Source: Auanema rhodensis (taxonomy: Eukaryota; Nematoda; Chromadorea; Rhabditida; Rhabditidae). From it: a stretch of 64,000 nt of DNA. A model generated the notes under the pieces. The model worked only from the letters and a program-made list of their open reading frames with translations, made no database searches and was not told the DNA's origin. Below, piece by piece: positions 26,237 to 35,783 of the stretch. Location: NCBI GenBank assembly GCA_964057225.1, contig OZ059895.1, positions 12,896,001 to 12,960,000 of the forward strand. Reading direction: 5' to 3'. Positions within the stretch are counted from its first letter, which is position 1, and every line of letters begins with the position of its first letter. The translations under genes and the position numbers were made by a program.

Positions 26237-28285
26237 CAATAACGAGGATAAGTATGTAAATCATTGAATATCAGATTTTTTCGCTTACGACCATACCACG
26301 TTGAAAGTACGCCATGCAGCTGATTTTCATTTTTATCTCTTCCGTAACAAATGTTTTTAATTTTCCAGCAGTTTTACTTAGATAGCTCAACCCAAGGCAT
26401 AAGAATATCTTCAATCTTATTTCTATATTACAGTTATAAACCAGTAGTTTATGAACCTTCATCTTAACTTTACTGTTTCTATCTATTTCCTATTGAAACA
26501 AACATTGTTTTAACACTATACAACTGTGAAACCTTTTTTAATTTGTTGTATTTGGAGCTCATAAGATTTGATATCATCGAGGAATTTAGATGTAACGTAG
26601 AAAATTACATAACTAACATGAAATTGGAAAAAAAACAATAACGAGGATAAGTATGTACATCATTGAATATCAGATTTTTTCGCTTACGACCATACCACGT
26701 TGAAAGTACGCCATGCAGCTGATTTTCAATTTTATCTCTTCCGTAACAAATGTTTTTAATTTTCCAGCAGTTTTACTTAGATAGCTCAACCCAAGGCATC
26801 AAAATATCTTCAATCTTATTTCTATATTACAGTTCTAAACCAGTAGTTTATGAACCTTCATCTCAACTTTACTGTTTCTATCTATTTCCTATTGAAACAA
26901 ACATTGTTTAAACACTATACAACTGTGAAACCCTTTTTAATTTATTGTATTTGGATCTCATAAGATTTGATATCATCGAGGGATTTAGATGTAACGTAGA
27001 AAATTACATAACTAACATGAAATTGGAAAAAAAACTTTTACTTAGATAGCTCAACCCAAGGCATCAAAATATCTTCAATCTTATTTCTATATTACAGTTA
27101 TAAACCAGTAGTTTATGAATCTTCATCTTAACTTTACTGTTTCTATCTATTTCCTATTGAAACAAACATTGTTTAAACACTATACAACTGTGAAACCTTT
27201 TTTAATTTATTGTATTTGGATCTCATAAGATTTGATATCATCGAGGGATTTAGATGTAACGTAGAAAATAACATAACTAACACGAAATTGGAAAAAAAAC
27301 AATAACGAGGATAAGTATGTAAATCATTGAATATCAGATTTTTTCGCTTACGACCATACCACGTTTAAAGTACGCCATGCAGCTGATTTTCAACTTTATC
27401 TCTTCCGTAACAAATGTTTTTAATTTTCCAGCAGTTTTACTTAGATAGCTCAACCCAAGGCATCAAAATATCTTCAATCTTATTTCTATATTACAGTTAT
27501 AAACCAGTAGTTTATGAACCTTCATCTTAACTTTACTGTTTCTATCTATTTCCTATTGAAACAAACATTGTTTAAAGACTATACAACTGTGAAACCTTTT
27601 TTAATTTATTGTATTTGGATCTCATAAGATTTGATATCATCGAGGGATTTAGATGTAACGTAGGAAATTACATAACTAACATTAAATTGGAAAAAAAACA
27701 ATAACGAGGATAAGTATGTAAATCATTGAATATCAGATTTTTTCGCTTACGACCATACCACGTTGAAAGTACGCCATGCAGCTGATTTTCAATTTTATCT
27801 CTTCCGTAACAAATGTTTTTAATTTTCCAGCAGTTTTACTTAGATAGCTCAACCCAAGGCATCAAAATATCTTCAATCTTATTTCTATATTACAGTTATG
27901 AACCAGTAGTTTATGAACCTTCATCTTAACTTTAACCTTCATCTTAACTAACAAATGTTTTTAATTTTCCAGCAGTTTTACTTAGATAGCTCAACCCAAG
28001 GCATCAAAATATCTTCAATCTTATTTCTATATTACAGTTATAAACCAGTAGTTTATGAACCTTCATGTTAACTTTACTAATTCTATCTATTTCCTATTGA
28101 AACAAACATTGTTTAAACACTATACAACTGTGAAACCTTTCTTAATTTATTGTATTTGGATCTCATAAGATTTGATATCATCGAGGGATTTAGATGTAAC
28201 GTAGAAAATTACATAACTAACATGAAATTGGAAAAAAAACAATAACGAGCATAAGTATGTAAATCATTGAATATCAGGTATTTTC

Positions 28286-28404
28286 GCTTACGACCATACC
28301 ACGTTGAAAGTACGCCATCCCGTCCGATCTGGCAAGTCAAGCAACGTTGGGCCCGGTTAGTACTTGGATCGGGGACGGCTTGGGAATCCCGGGTGCCGTA
28401 AGCT
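28286..28404 (+). rRNA. 5S ribosomal RNA (copy 37, one substitution)
   Basis: A to G at gene position 88 (ATCGGGGACGG). The same change recurs in the copies at 61597 and 62924, so the left and right blocks share this subfamily. Confidence 0.9.
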
Positions 28405-29612
28405 TTTCAAATTTTTTTAACGATCATACCACGTTGAAAGTACGCCATGCAGCTGATTTTCAATTTTATCTCTTCAGTAACAAATGTTTTTAATTTTCCA
28501 GCAGTTTTACTTAGATAGCTCAACCCAAGGCATCAAAATATCTTCAATCTTATTTCTATATTATAGTTATAAACCAGTAGTTTATGAACCTTCATCTTAA
28601 CTTTACTGTTTCTATCTATTTCCTATTGAAACAAACATTGTTTTAACACTATACAACTGTGAAACCTTTTTTAATTTATTGTATTTGGATCTCATAAGAT
28701 TTGATATCATCGAGGGATTTAGATGTAACGTAGAAAATTACATAACTAACATGAAATTGGAAAAAAAACAATAACGAGGATAAGTATGTAAATCATTGAA
28801 TATCAGATTTTTTCGCTTACGACCATACCACGTTGAAAGTACGCCATGCAGCTGATTTTCAATTTTATCTCTTCCGTAACAAATGTTTTTAATTTTCCAG
28901 CAGTTTTACTTAGATAGCTCAACCCAAGGCATCAAAATATCTTCAATCTTATTTCTATATTACAGTTCTAAACCAGTAGTTTATGAACCTTCATCTTAAC
29001 TTTACTGTTTCTATCTATTTCCTATTGAAACAAACATTGTTTAAACACTATACAACTGTGAAACCTTTTTTAATTTATTGTATTTGGATCTCATAAGATT
29101 TGATATCATCGAGGGATTTAGATGTAACGTAGAAAATAACATAACTAACACGAAATTGGAAAAAAAACAATAACGAGGATAAGTATGTAAATCATTGAAT
29201 ATCAGATTTTTTCGCTTACGACCATACCACGTTTAAAGTACGCCATGCAGCTGATTTTCAATTTTATCTCTTCCGTAACAAATGTTTTTAATTTTCCAGC
29301 AGTTTTACTTAGATAGCTCAACCCAAGGCATCAAAATATCTTCAATCTTATTTCTATATTACAGTTATAAACCAGTAGTTTATGAACCTTCATCTTAACT
29401 TTACTGTTTCTATCTATTTTCTATTGAAACAAAACTTGTTTAAACACTATACAACTGTGAAACCTTTTTTAATTTATTGTATTTGGATCTCATAAGATTT
29501 GATATCATCGAGGGATTTAGATGTAACGTAGAAAATTACATAACTAACATGAAATTGAAAAAAAAACAATAACGAGGATAAGTATGTAAATCATTGAATA
29601 TCAGATATTTTC

Positions 29613-29731
29613 GCTTACGACCATACCACGTTGAAAGTACGCCATCCCGTCCGATCTGGCAAGTCAAGCAACGTTGGGCCCGGTTAGTACTTGGATCGGA
29701 GACGGCTTGGGAATCCCGGGTGCCGTAAGCT
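29613..29731 (+). rRNA. 5S ribosomal RNA (copy 38)
   Basis: Consensus gene with the CAGATATTTTC upstream subtype. Its spacer has an 18-bp tandem slip around 29855-29880, which makes this unit 547 bp. Confidence 0.95.
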
Positions 29732-30159
29732 TTTCAAATTTTTTTAACGATCATACCACGTTGAAAGTACGCCATGCAGCTGATTTTCAATTTTATCTCT
29801 TCCGTAACAAATGTTTTTAATTTTCCAGCAGTTTTACTTAGATAGCTCAACCCAAGGCATCAAAACAACCCAAGGCATCAAAATATCTTCAATCTTATTT
29901 CTATATTACAGTTATAAACCAGTAGTTTATGAACCTTCATCTTAACTTTACTGTTTCTATCTATTTTCTATTGAAACAAACATTGTTTAAACACTATACA
30001 ACTGTGAAACCTTTTTTAATTTATTGTATTTGGATCTCATAAGATTTGATATCATCGAGTGATTTAGATGTAACGTAGAAAATTACATAACTAACATGAA
30101 ATTGGAAAAAAAAGAATAACGAGGATAAGTATGTAAATCATTGAATATCAGGTATTTTC

Positions 30160-30278
30160 GCTTACGACCATACCACGTTGAAAGTACGCCATCCCGTCCG
30201 ATCTGGCAAGTCAATCAGCGTTGGGCCCGGTTAGTACTTGGATCGGAGACGGCTTGGGAATCCCGGGTGCCGTAAGCT
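30160..30278 (+). rRNA. 5S ribosomal RNA (copy 39, box A variant)
   Basis: Two changes fall in box A: G to T at position 56 and A to G at position 59 (AGTCAATCAGC). TFIIIA and TFIIIC recognition may be reduced, so this copy may be weak or silent. Confidence 0.75.
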
Positions 30279-30688
30279 TTTCAAATTTTTTTAACGATCA
30301 TACCACGTTGAAAGTAAGCAATGCAGCTGATTTTCAATTTTATCTCTTCCGTAACAAATGTTTTTAATTTTCCAGCAGTTTTACTTAGATAGCTCAACCC
30401 AAGGCATCAAAATATCTTCAATCTTATTTCTATATTACAGTTATAAACCAGTAGTTTATGAACCTTCATCTTAACTTTACTGTTTCTATCTATTTCCTAT
30501 TGAAACAAACATTGTTTAAACACTATACAACTGTGAAACCTTTTTTAATTTATTGTATTTGGATCTCATAAGATTTGATATCATCGAGGGATTTAGATGT
30601 AACGTAGAAAATTACATAACTAACATGAAATTGGAAAAAAAACAATAACGAGGATAAGTATGTAAATCATTGAATATCAGATATTTTC

Positions 30689-30807
30689 GCTTACGACCAT
30701 ACCACGTTGAAAGTACGCCATCCCGTCCGATCTGGCAAGTCAAGCAACGTTGGGCCCGGTTAGTACTTGGATCGGAGACGGCTTGGGAATCCCGGGTGCC
30801 GTAAGCT
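30689..30807 (+). rRNA. 5S ribosomal RNA (copy 40)
   Basis: Consensus gene with the CAGATATTTTC upstream subtype; followed by an extra 3' fragment of the gene. Confidence 0.95.
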
Positions 30808-30837
30808 TTTCAAATTTTTTTAACGATCATACCACGT

Positions 30838-30881
30838 TACTTGGATCCGAGACGGCTTGGGAATCCCGGGTGCCGTAAGCT
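30838..30881 (+). pseudogene. 5S rRNA 3' fragment
   Basis: About 44 nt matching the gene from the intermediate element (ACTTGGAT) to the 3' end and its T-run, joined inside the 5' stub that follows copy 40. It repeats the 3' end of copy 40 and the flank after it (a 74-bp duplication, giving 603 bp instead of 529 to the next gene), most simply by misalignment between two short 5S matches. It has box C but no box A. Confidence 0.85.
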
Positions 30882-31291
30882 TTTCAAATTTTTTTAACGA
30901 TCATACCACGTTGAAAGTACGCAATGCAGCTGATTTTCAATTTTATCTCTTCCGTAACAAATGTTTTTAATTTTCCAGCAGTTTTACTTAGATAGCTCAA
31001 CCCAAGGCATCAAAATATCTTCAATCTTATTTCTATATTACAGTTATAAATCAGTAGTTTATGAACCTTCATCTTAACTTTACTGTTTCTATCTATTTCC
31101 TATTGAAACAAACATTGTTTAAACACTATACAACTGTGAAACCTTTTTTAATTTATTGTATTTGGATCTCATAAGATTTGATATCATCGAGGGATTTAGA
31201 TGTAACGTAGAAAATTACATAACTAACATGAAATTGGAAAAAAAACAATAACGAGGATAAGTATGTAAATCATTGAATATCAGGTATTTTC

Positions 31292-31410
31292 GCTTACGAC
31301 CATACCACGTTGAAAGTACGCCATCCCGTCCGATCTGGCAAGTCAAGCAACGTTGGGCCCGGTTAGTACTTGGATCGGAGACGGCTTGGGAATCCCGGGT
31401 GCCGTAAGCT
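31292..31410 (+). rRNA. 5S ribosomal RNA (copy 41)
   Basis: Consensus; last intact gene before the Mutator-like insertion. Confidence 0.95.
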
Positions 31411-32219
31411 TTTCAAATTTTTTTAACGATCATACCACGTTGAAAGTACGCAATGCAGCTGATTTTCAATTTTATCTCTTCCGTAACAAATGTTTTTAAT
31501 TTTCCAGCAGTTTTACTTAGATAGCTCAACCCAAGGCATCAAAATATCTTCAATCTTATTTCTATATTACAGTTATAAACCAGTAGTTTATGAACCTTCA
31601 TCTTAACTTTACTGTTTCTATCTATTTCCCATTGAAACAAACATTGTTTTAACACTATACAACTGTGAAACCTTTTTTAATTTATTGTATTTGGAGCTCA
31701 TAAGATTTGATATCATCGAGGAATTTAGATGTAACGTAGAAAATTACATAACTAACATGAAATTGGAAAAAAAACCATAACGAGGAAAAGTATGTAAATC
31801 ATTGAATATCAGATTTTTTCGCTTACGACCATACCACGTTGAAAGTACGCCATGCAGCTGATTTTCAATTTTATCTCTTCCGTAACAAATGTTTTTAATT
31901 TTCCAGCAGTTTTACTTAGATAGCTCAACCCAAGGCATTAAAATATCTTCAATCTTATTTCTATATTACAGTTATAAACCAGTAGTTTATGAACCTTCAT
32001 CTTAACTTTACTGTTTCTATCTATTTCCTATTGAAACAAACATTGTTTAAACACTATACAACTGTGAAACCTTTTTTAATTTATTGTATTTGGATCTCAT
32101 AAGATTTGATATCATCGAGGGATTTAGATGTAACGTAGAAAATTACATAACTAACATGAAATTGGAAAAAAAACAATAACGAGGATAAGTATGTAAATCA
32201 TTGAATACCAGGTATTTTC

Positions 32220-32327
32220 GCTTACGACCATACCACGTTGAAAGTACGCCATCCCGTCCGATCTGGCAAGTCAAGCAACGTTGGGCCCGGTTAGTACTTG
32301 GATCGGAGACGGCTTGGGAATCCCGGG
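32220..32327 (+). pseudogene. 5S rRNA gene, 5' part (split by MULE)
   Basis: Gene positions 1-108, ending GAATCCCGGG, after which the transposon begins. The last eight bases (ATCCCGGG) are the target site duplication. Positions 101-119 resume at 34949. The upstream flank has one private change (GAATACCAGG). Removing the transposon and one duplication copy would leave an ordinary 119-nt gene, so the split is a simple insertion. Confidence 0.93.
32320..32327. repeat. MULE target site duplication, left copy
   Basis: ATCCCGGG, gene positions 101-108 of 5S rRNA. The right copy is at 34949-34956. Confidence 0.92.
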
Positions 32328-32351
32328 GGGTGGCGGACGTTTCGTCGTCTC
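32328..32351 (+). repeat. MULE left terminal inverted repeat
   Basis: GGGT-GGCG-GACGTTTCGTCGTCTC. It matches the reverse complement of the right end at 20 of 24 positions, with all four mismatches in positions 5-8. Confidence 0.9.
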
Positions 32352-32675
32352 TAGTTTGTGAACTAGTTCAGGCTGATCATTAGAGGGCAAACTTTATGAT
32401 AATGTGCTGACAAGTGTCAGTGTTCATGTAACTCGGGGTGCTATTAAAGCTATAAATCTATAGAAGTCAGATATAAGTGGCTACATACCTTGAAGTGCCA
32501 TCAAATTATAAATTGAAAAAAGCAGAAATTAAAATAAACATACAGTTCTATCAACCAGGCTATCATCAAACAGTTTCAAGTCAACAGTTACGTGAGTTCA
32601 TTGTAATAGTTGTTAGTTTATCTTTTCTTTCGATAAGTTTGCTTATTCACACTTTCTCATCTTTTCTCGTTCATC

Positions 32676-34700
32676 ATGATTTTTCCTTCTACTTTCTGTC
32701 CATTTTCTCTGATGATTAACGCTCAGGGTAAATTTGTTCTTGTTTCTCAGCCTTTTGATAATGTTCCTTCGGAGAACATAACTATCTTTTTTAATAATTC
32801 TTCGGTAAATACTCAGAATCTTGAAGTTTATTCAAATGATGTAACTTCACTCTCATTTTTGAATTTCACTCTTCCATCTTTCAATATCCCTCCATTGAGG
32901 CAGCAAAATGTTAATTTTGCTTCTGCTCTTTCTCTAGCAAATTCATCTGCGGCATCTTCTTCAGTTGAATCTGTTGCTACAGTTACTGTTCCTACTGTCA
33001 ACGGCGCTCCACTGTTCTCTTCTTCTACTTCACATCTTTCTATTCAGCCTTCTTCTTCTTCTTCTGCCGTTCATTCTTCACTGTCATCTTCTCTTTCTTC
33101 TTCTCCTCCTTCTGTTTCCTCTCCTTCTTCACCTGTTCTCTCTCCTTCTTCTTCTGTTCCCTCTCCTTCTTCTTCTGTTCCCTCTCCTTCTTCTTCATTT
33201 TCTTCGCAATCTGCAAATCCTAACTCATACGCCGCTCTCATTGCGCCTTCTAAGCAGGGTGTACACCCCTGTTTAGAATATAAATTTGAAAACTTGCTGT
33301 ATCGCTACCAATTCAGTAGTAAAAGTTCTCAAAAAACTTATTCTATTTATCGTTGCACGGGTTGTAAACATTTGGGTAAATACACTTCTATCAAAGTAGA
33401 AAATAATGTATTTCTCGAAAATCCTGTTGCTCAAAACCATCATTGTGATCCATTTTTGTTTTCTATTAACAAATGCAAAAATATCACATACTCTCTAACT
33501 CAGAATATCAAAAGTTCAGACTCATGTTTTGAGATGAAAGCTTATTCGTTATTTGTCAATGAAATAAAAAAAATATTTCATGAATCTGAGTTAGAAGAGC
33601 ATGAAAAGCAAGAAGTTTCCTCTGCTTGGTTTCATGGTGGCTATGATAGTAGACGTAGAGCTATTACAAGGGCTTTAAGTTCTCGTAAAGACTTAAGAAC
33701 ATCCATGACCAATGTTCCTCTGTCTTTGTCTAAAACTATCAATGGTCGTACGTTCTTGCATTTTCATGACAGCGAGTTTCATTTGTATTTTGATACATTT
33801 TGTTTGGAACTAGCTGTTCAGAATGGTTTAACTCATTTGCTTGGGGACGGTTGTTTCAAATACCAGCCTTTGGATATGGAACAAACATATACCATCATGG
33901 GCGGTTGCAGAAATGGAACAACTGTACCTCTTTTCTATTCCATTTTGAAAAATAAGAGTAGGTTCACTTATAGAAGGCTTCTTCAACATATTGCACTAGC
34001 TCTCTCCAACGTTGGTTGCATAGTTGAAAACCTTATTTTTATCTGTGATTTTGAGATCGCTGTAATAAGGGAAGCTGAAACTATTTTTAATTCTGTTCAA
34101 GGATGTGCATTTCATTATGCTCAGAGCTTGAACAGACGGTTTCTTCAACTGGGTTTGACACAAGCAGAGAAACAATCCATTGAAATCAAACAATGGCATG
34201 GTCGGCTGCTGGGCTTGCTCTTCCTTCAAACTGATCTTATCTCACGGTCCGGGTTACTCAATTCTCCCGTTTCTTCTGATCATCCATCATATTCTTCTTG
34301 TCTTCAAATGATCAGTTATGTGAATGAAACATGGATTGAAGGACCTTTGCGACATTATTGGAGCAAATGGGACATAAAACAGTTTCGTACATCTAATAAT
34401 GTTGAATCTTTTCACCGTAAAATGAAGACTATTTTATCTTGCTCTCATCCTCCTCTTTCTGAATTAATTACTTTTTTTCATGGTGAAAATTTGATGGCTA
34501 ATCATGTCCTGATCGCTTTGTCATCGAATGTTGAGCCTGCCAGGAAAAAAAGAAAAAACGTAATTGAGAGGCAACAACGGATTGAGGTTCAGTTTGAAAA
34601 CTTTAGGAGCATCTCCAATAACCGACTGCCTAATCAAGAAGAAATAATAGCATATGTCGAGGAGATGGCGAAGTTTAACACCAGAAAATCTTATTTTTGA
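32676..34700 (+). CDS. Mutator-like transposase
   Basis: 674-aa transposase that would cut and paste the element in the nucleus. Residues about 100-185 are a Ser/Pro/Val low-complexity stretch built from a repeated SVPSPSS unit. Residues about 195-260 look like a FLYWCH/WRKY-type zinc finger: an LYRYQF-like core, CTGC at about 227-230 and a terminal HHC. The MULE catalytic core follows: D391 in LGDGCFKYQP, D458 in ICDFEIA, the family-typical GCAFHYAQ, and E577 in NNVESFHRK. All three DDE residues are present and the frame is open, so it may be active. A second ATG 12 codons in (32712) could be the real start; there is no clear initiation context to choose. No intron is needed. Confidence 0.9.
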   Translation: MIFPSTFCPFSLMINAQGKFVLVSQPFDNVPSENITIFFNNSSVNTQNLEVYSNDVTSLSFLNFTLPSFNIPPLRQQNVNFASALSLANSSAASSSVESVATVTVPTVNGAPLFSSSTSHLSIQPSSSSSAVHSSLSSSLSSSPPSVSSPSSPVLSPSSSVPSPSSSVPSPSSSFSSQSANPNSYAALIAPSKQGVHPCLEYKFENLLYRYQFSSKSSQKTYSIYRCTGCKHLGKYTSIKVENNVFLENPVAQNHHCDPFLFSINKCKNITYSLTQNIKSSDSCFEMKAYSLFVNEIKKIFHESELEEHEKQEVSSAWFHGGYDSRRRAITRALSSRKDLRTSMTNVPLSLSKTINGRTFLHFHDSEFHLYFDTFCLELAVQNGLTHLLGDGCFKYQPLDMEQTYTIMGGCRNGTTVPLFYSILKNKSRFTYRRLLQHIALALSNVGCIVENLIFICDFEIAVIREAETIFNSVQGCAFHYAQSLNRRFLQLGLTQAEKQSIEIKQWHGRLLGLLFLQTDLISRSGLLNSPVSSDHPSYSSCLQMISYVNETWIEGPLRHYWSKWDIKQFRTSNNVESFHRKMKTILSCSHPPLSELITFFHGENLMANHVLIALSSNVEPARKKRKNVIERQQRIEVQFENFRSISNNRLPNQEEIIAYVEEMAKFNTRKSYF

Positions 34701-34924
34701 ATCATTTAACTCGAAAAACTAAACTCTAATAAATTTTTTGAACCATATCTTTTTTTTCTAACACAAAAACCTCCTTGCCGTTTAGATTAGAAACCTTGAT
34801 TTTTTATGAACTGTTTAAGTTTTTGGGTAATTTTTAGAAGTCTAAACGACCAAAAACTGAGAGTACAACACGTGTGGTATAATTTACGACCGTTAGGCTT
34901 GCTTGGGAGAGGTTGTAAAAATAG

Positions 34925-34948
34925 GAGACGACGAAACGTCTCAGACCC
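34925..34948 (-). repeat. MULE right terminal inverted repeat
   Basis: On the minus strand it reads GGGT-CTGA-GACGTTTCGTCGTCTC, pairing with the left end. Confidence 0.9.
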
Positions 34949-34956
34949 ATCCCGGG
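34949..34956. repeat. MULE target site duplication, right copy
   Basis: ATCCCGGG directly after the element; it also begins the 3' part of the split 5S gene. Confidence 0.92.
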
Positions 34957-34967
34957 TGCCGTAAGCT
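34949..34967 (+). pseudogene. 5S rRNA gene, 3' tail (split by MULE)
   Basis: Gene positions 101-119, the remainder of the gene that starts at 32220. Without a promoter it is not a gene by itself. Confidence 0.93.
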
Positions 34968-35377
34968 TTTCAAATTTTTTTAACGATCATACCACGTTGA
35001 AAGTACGCCATGCAGCTGATTTTCAATTTTATCTCTTCCATAACAAATGTTTTCAATTTTCCAGCAGTTTTACTTAGATAGCTCAACCGAAGGCAGCGAA
35101 TTATCTCTAATCTTATTCCTATATTACAGTTATAAACCAGTAGTTTATGAACCTTCATCTTAACTTTACTGTTTCTATCTATTTCCTATTGAAACAAACA
35201 TTGTTTAAACACTATACAACTGTGAAACCTTTTTTAATTTATTGTATTTGGATCTCATAAGATTTGATATCATCGAGGGATTTAGATGTAACGTAGAAAA
35301 TTACATAACTAACATGAAATTGGAAAAAAAACAATAACGAGGATAAGTATGTAAATCATTGAATATCAGGTATTTTC
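34968..35377 (+). repeat. 5S spacer between the MULE and BEL insertions
   Basis: One ordinary long-unit spacer, including the 5' 5S stub near 34985. It is of the subtype with the diverged patch GAAGGCAGCGAATTATCTC. It holds no gene; the 62-codon minus-strand frame in it is rejected below. Confidence 0.9.
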
Positions 35378-35445
35378 GCTTACGACCATACCACGTTGAA
35401 AGTACGCCATCACGTCCGATCTGGCAAGTCAAGCAACGTTGGGCC
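35378..35445 (+). pseudogene. 5S rRNA gene, 5' part (split by BEL element)
   Basis: Gene positions 1-68, with C to A at position 35 (CATCACGTCC). It ends GTTGGGCC, where the retroelement starts. The rest resumes at 45387. Confidence 0.93.
35441..35445. repeat. BEL target site duplication, left copy
   Basis: GGGCC, gene positions 64-68 of the 5S gene; 5 bp is the usual length for BEL/Pao. Confidence 0.92.
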
Positions 35446-35783
35446 TGTCGCTTGACAAACTGGACTTTTACCTCCAAGTATCAGTCCAAGTATGGAGTCG
35501 GTTCGTATGAGTGCGGTATTATGCGTTAAGACAAGTTAAATGAAGAAAGGTTTATTCAATAAATGCAACAACAGTAAAGTGAACAAGTGGATTGATTCTA
35601 GAAATTCCAAGAAATCCTAAAATCAATACAAAATTGGTGAGACATGAGTTTTTTCCATCTGGTTCTCCCTTTTATAGGGAGGCACCAGATGGATCAAGGG
35701 GAGGAGAATGTTTTTGCGAGACAAAGTAAGAATGAGTGAAAATCAGTATGAAACTTACATATTCTTTCACGTCGACCGTGACA
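35446..35783 (-). repeat. BEL 3' LTR (left)
   Basis: 338-bp LTR. On the minus strand it begins TGTCACGGTCGACG and ends AAGCGACA. Visible parts in element orientation: a TATA box (TATAAAAG, 35676-35669) inside a hairpin, and AATAAA at 35556-35551. The last codons of the zinc-knuckle ORF lie in its first 17 bases. Confidence 0.93.
35655..35692 (-). promoter_or_regulatory. TATA box in the loop of an LTR hairpin
   Basis: Plus-strand arms CCATCTGGT and ACCAGATGG are perfect inverted repeats, with inner arms CTCCC and GGGAG. The loop contains CTATAAAAGG on the minus strand, the likely core promoter. The same structure is in the other LTR at 45258-45295. Whether it folds as a cruciform or acts as RNA is unknown. 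Confidence 0.75.

Larger units (their letters stand above)
1..32327 (+). repeat. 5S rDNA tandem array, left block
   Basis: Continuous head-to-tail array of 5S rDNA units. Long units (529 bp) hold a complete 119-nt 5S gene. Short units (399 bp) hold only the first 33 nt of the gene. The shared spacer is AT-rich and I see no second RNA gene in it. Apart from the 5S genes the block holds no gene: the small open frames are chance frames repeated with the unit. The first base lies inside a short unit, so the array continues leftwards. The block ends where a Mutator-like element splits the last 5S gene. Confidence 0.95.
32328..34948 (+). mobile_element. Mutator-like DNA transposon (MULE), 2621 bp
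   Basis: Complete cut-and-paste element. It is bounded by ATCCCGGG on both sides (32320-32327 and 34949-34956), an 8-bp target duplication inside the 5S gene, within the 8-11 bp range known for MULEs. The ends are 24-bp inverted repeats, GGGT then 4 unlike bases then GACGTTTCGTCGTCTC. It encodes one intact transposase. Sequence 32352-32675 is AT-rich leader with a possible TATA box (TATAAATC near 32450), and 34701-34924 is an AT-rich tail with the inverted pair CGTTTAGA and TCTAAACG. No second gene is visible, unlike mudrB-carrying maize elements. Confidence 0.93.

Noticed and set aside
1..32327. Spliced-leader (SL1) RNA gene in the 5S spacer, as in C. elegans
   Set aside because: I searched both strands of the unit for an SL1-like leader with donor and Sm site. 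Only ACCCAAG occurs by chance in CTCAACCCAAGGCATC, without donor or Sm motif.
1..32327. CRISPR-like regular repeats
   Set aside because: Units are 399-529 bp, contain 5S genes, and have no unique spacers; this is tandem rDNA in a eukaryote.
32477..32719. 80-codon frame before the MULE transposase
   Set aside because: No ATG near a plausible start, AT-rich leader composition, and overlap with the real start; no splice site found that would join it to the transposase.
32965..33276. Leu-rich 103-codon frame
   Set aside because: Frame-shifted shadow of the Ser/Pro repeat in the MULE transposase.
34970..35158. 62-63 codon minus-strand frame in the 5S spacer, also at 23612, 26271, 45445 and 45974
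   Set aside because: It is open only in spacer variants. The common spacer has a TGA in the middle, and the frame runs into 5S stub sequence. Repetition follows the tandem unit, not selection.
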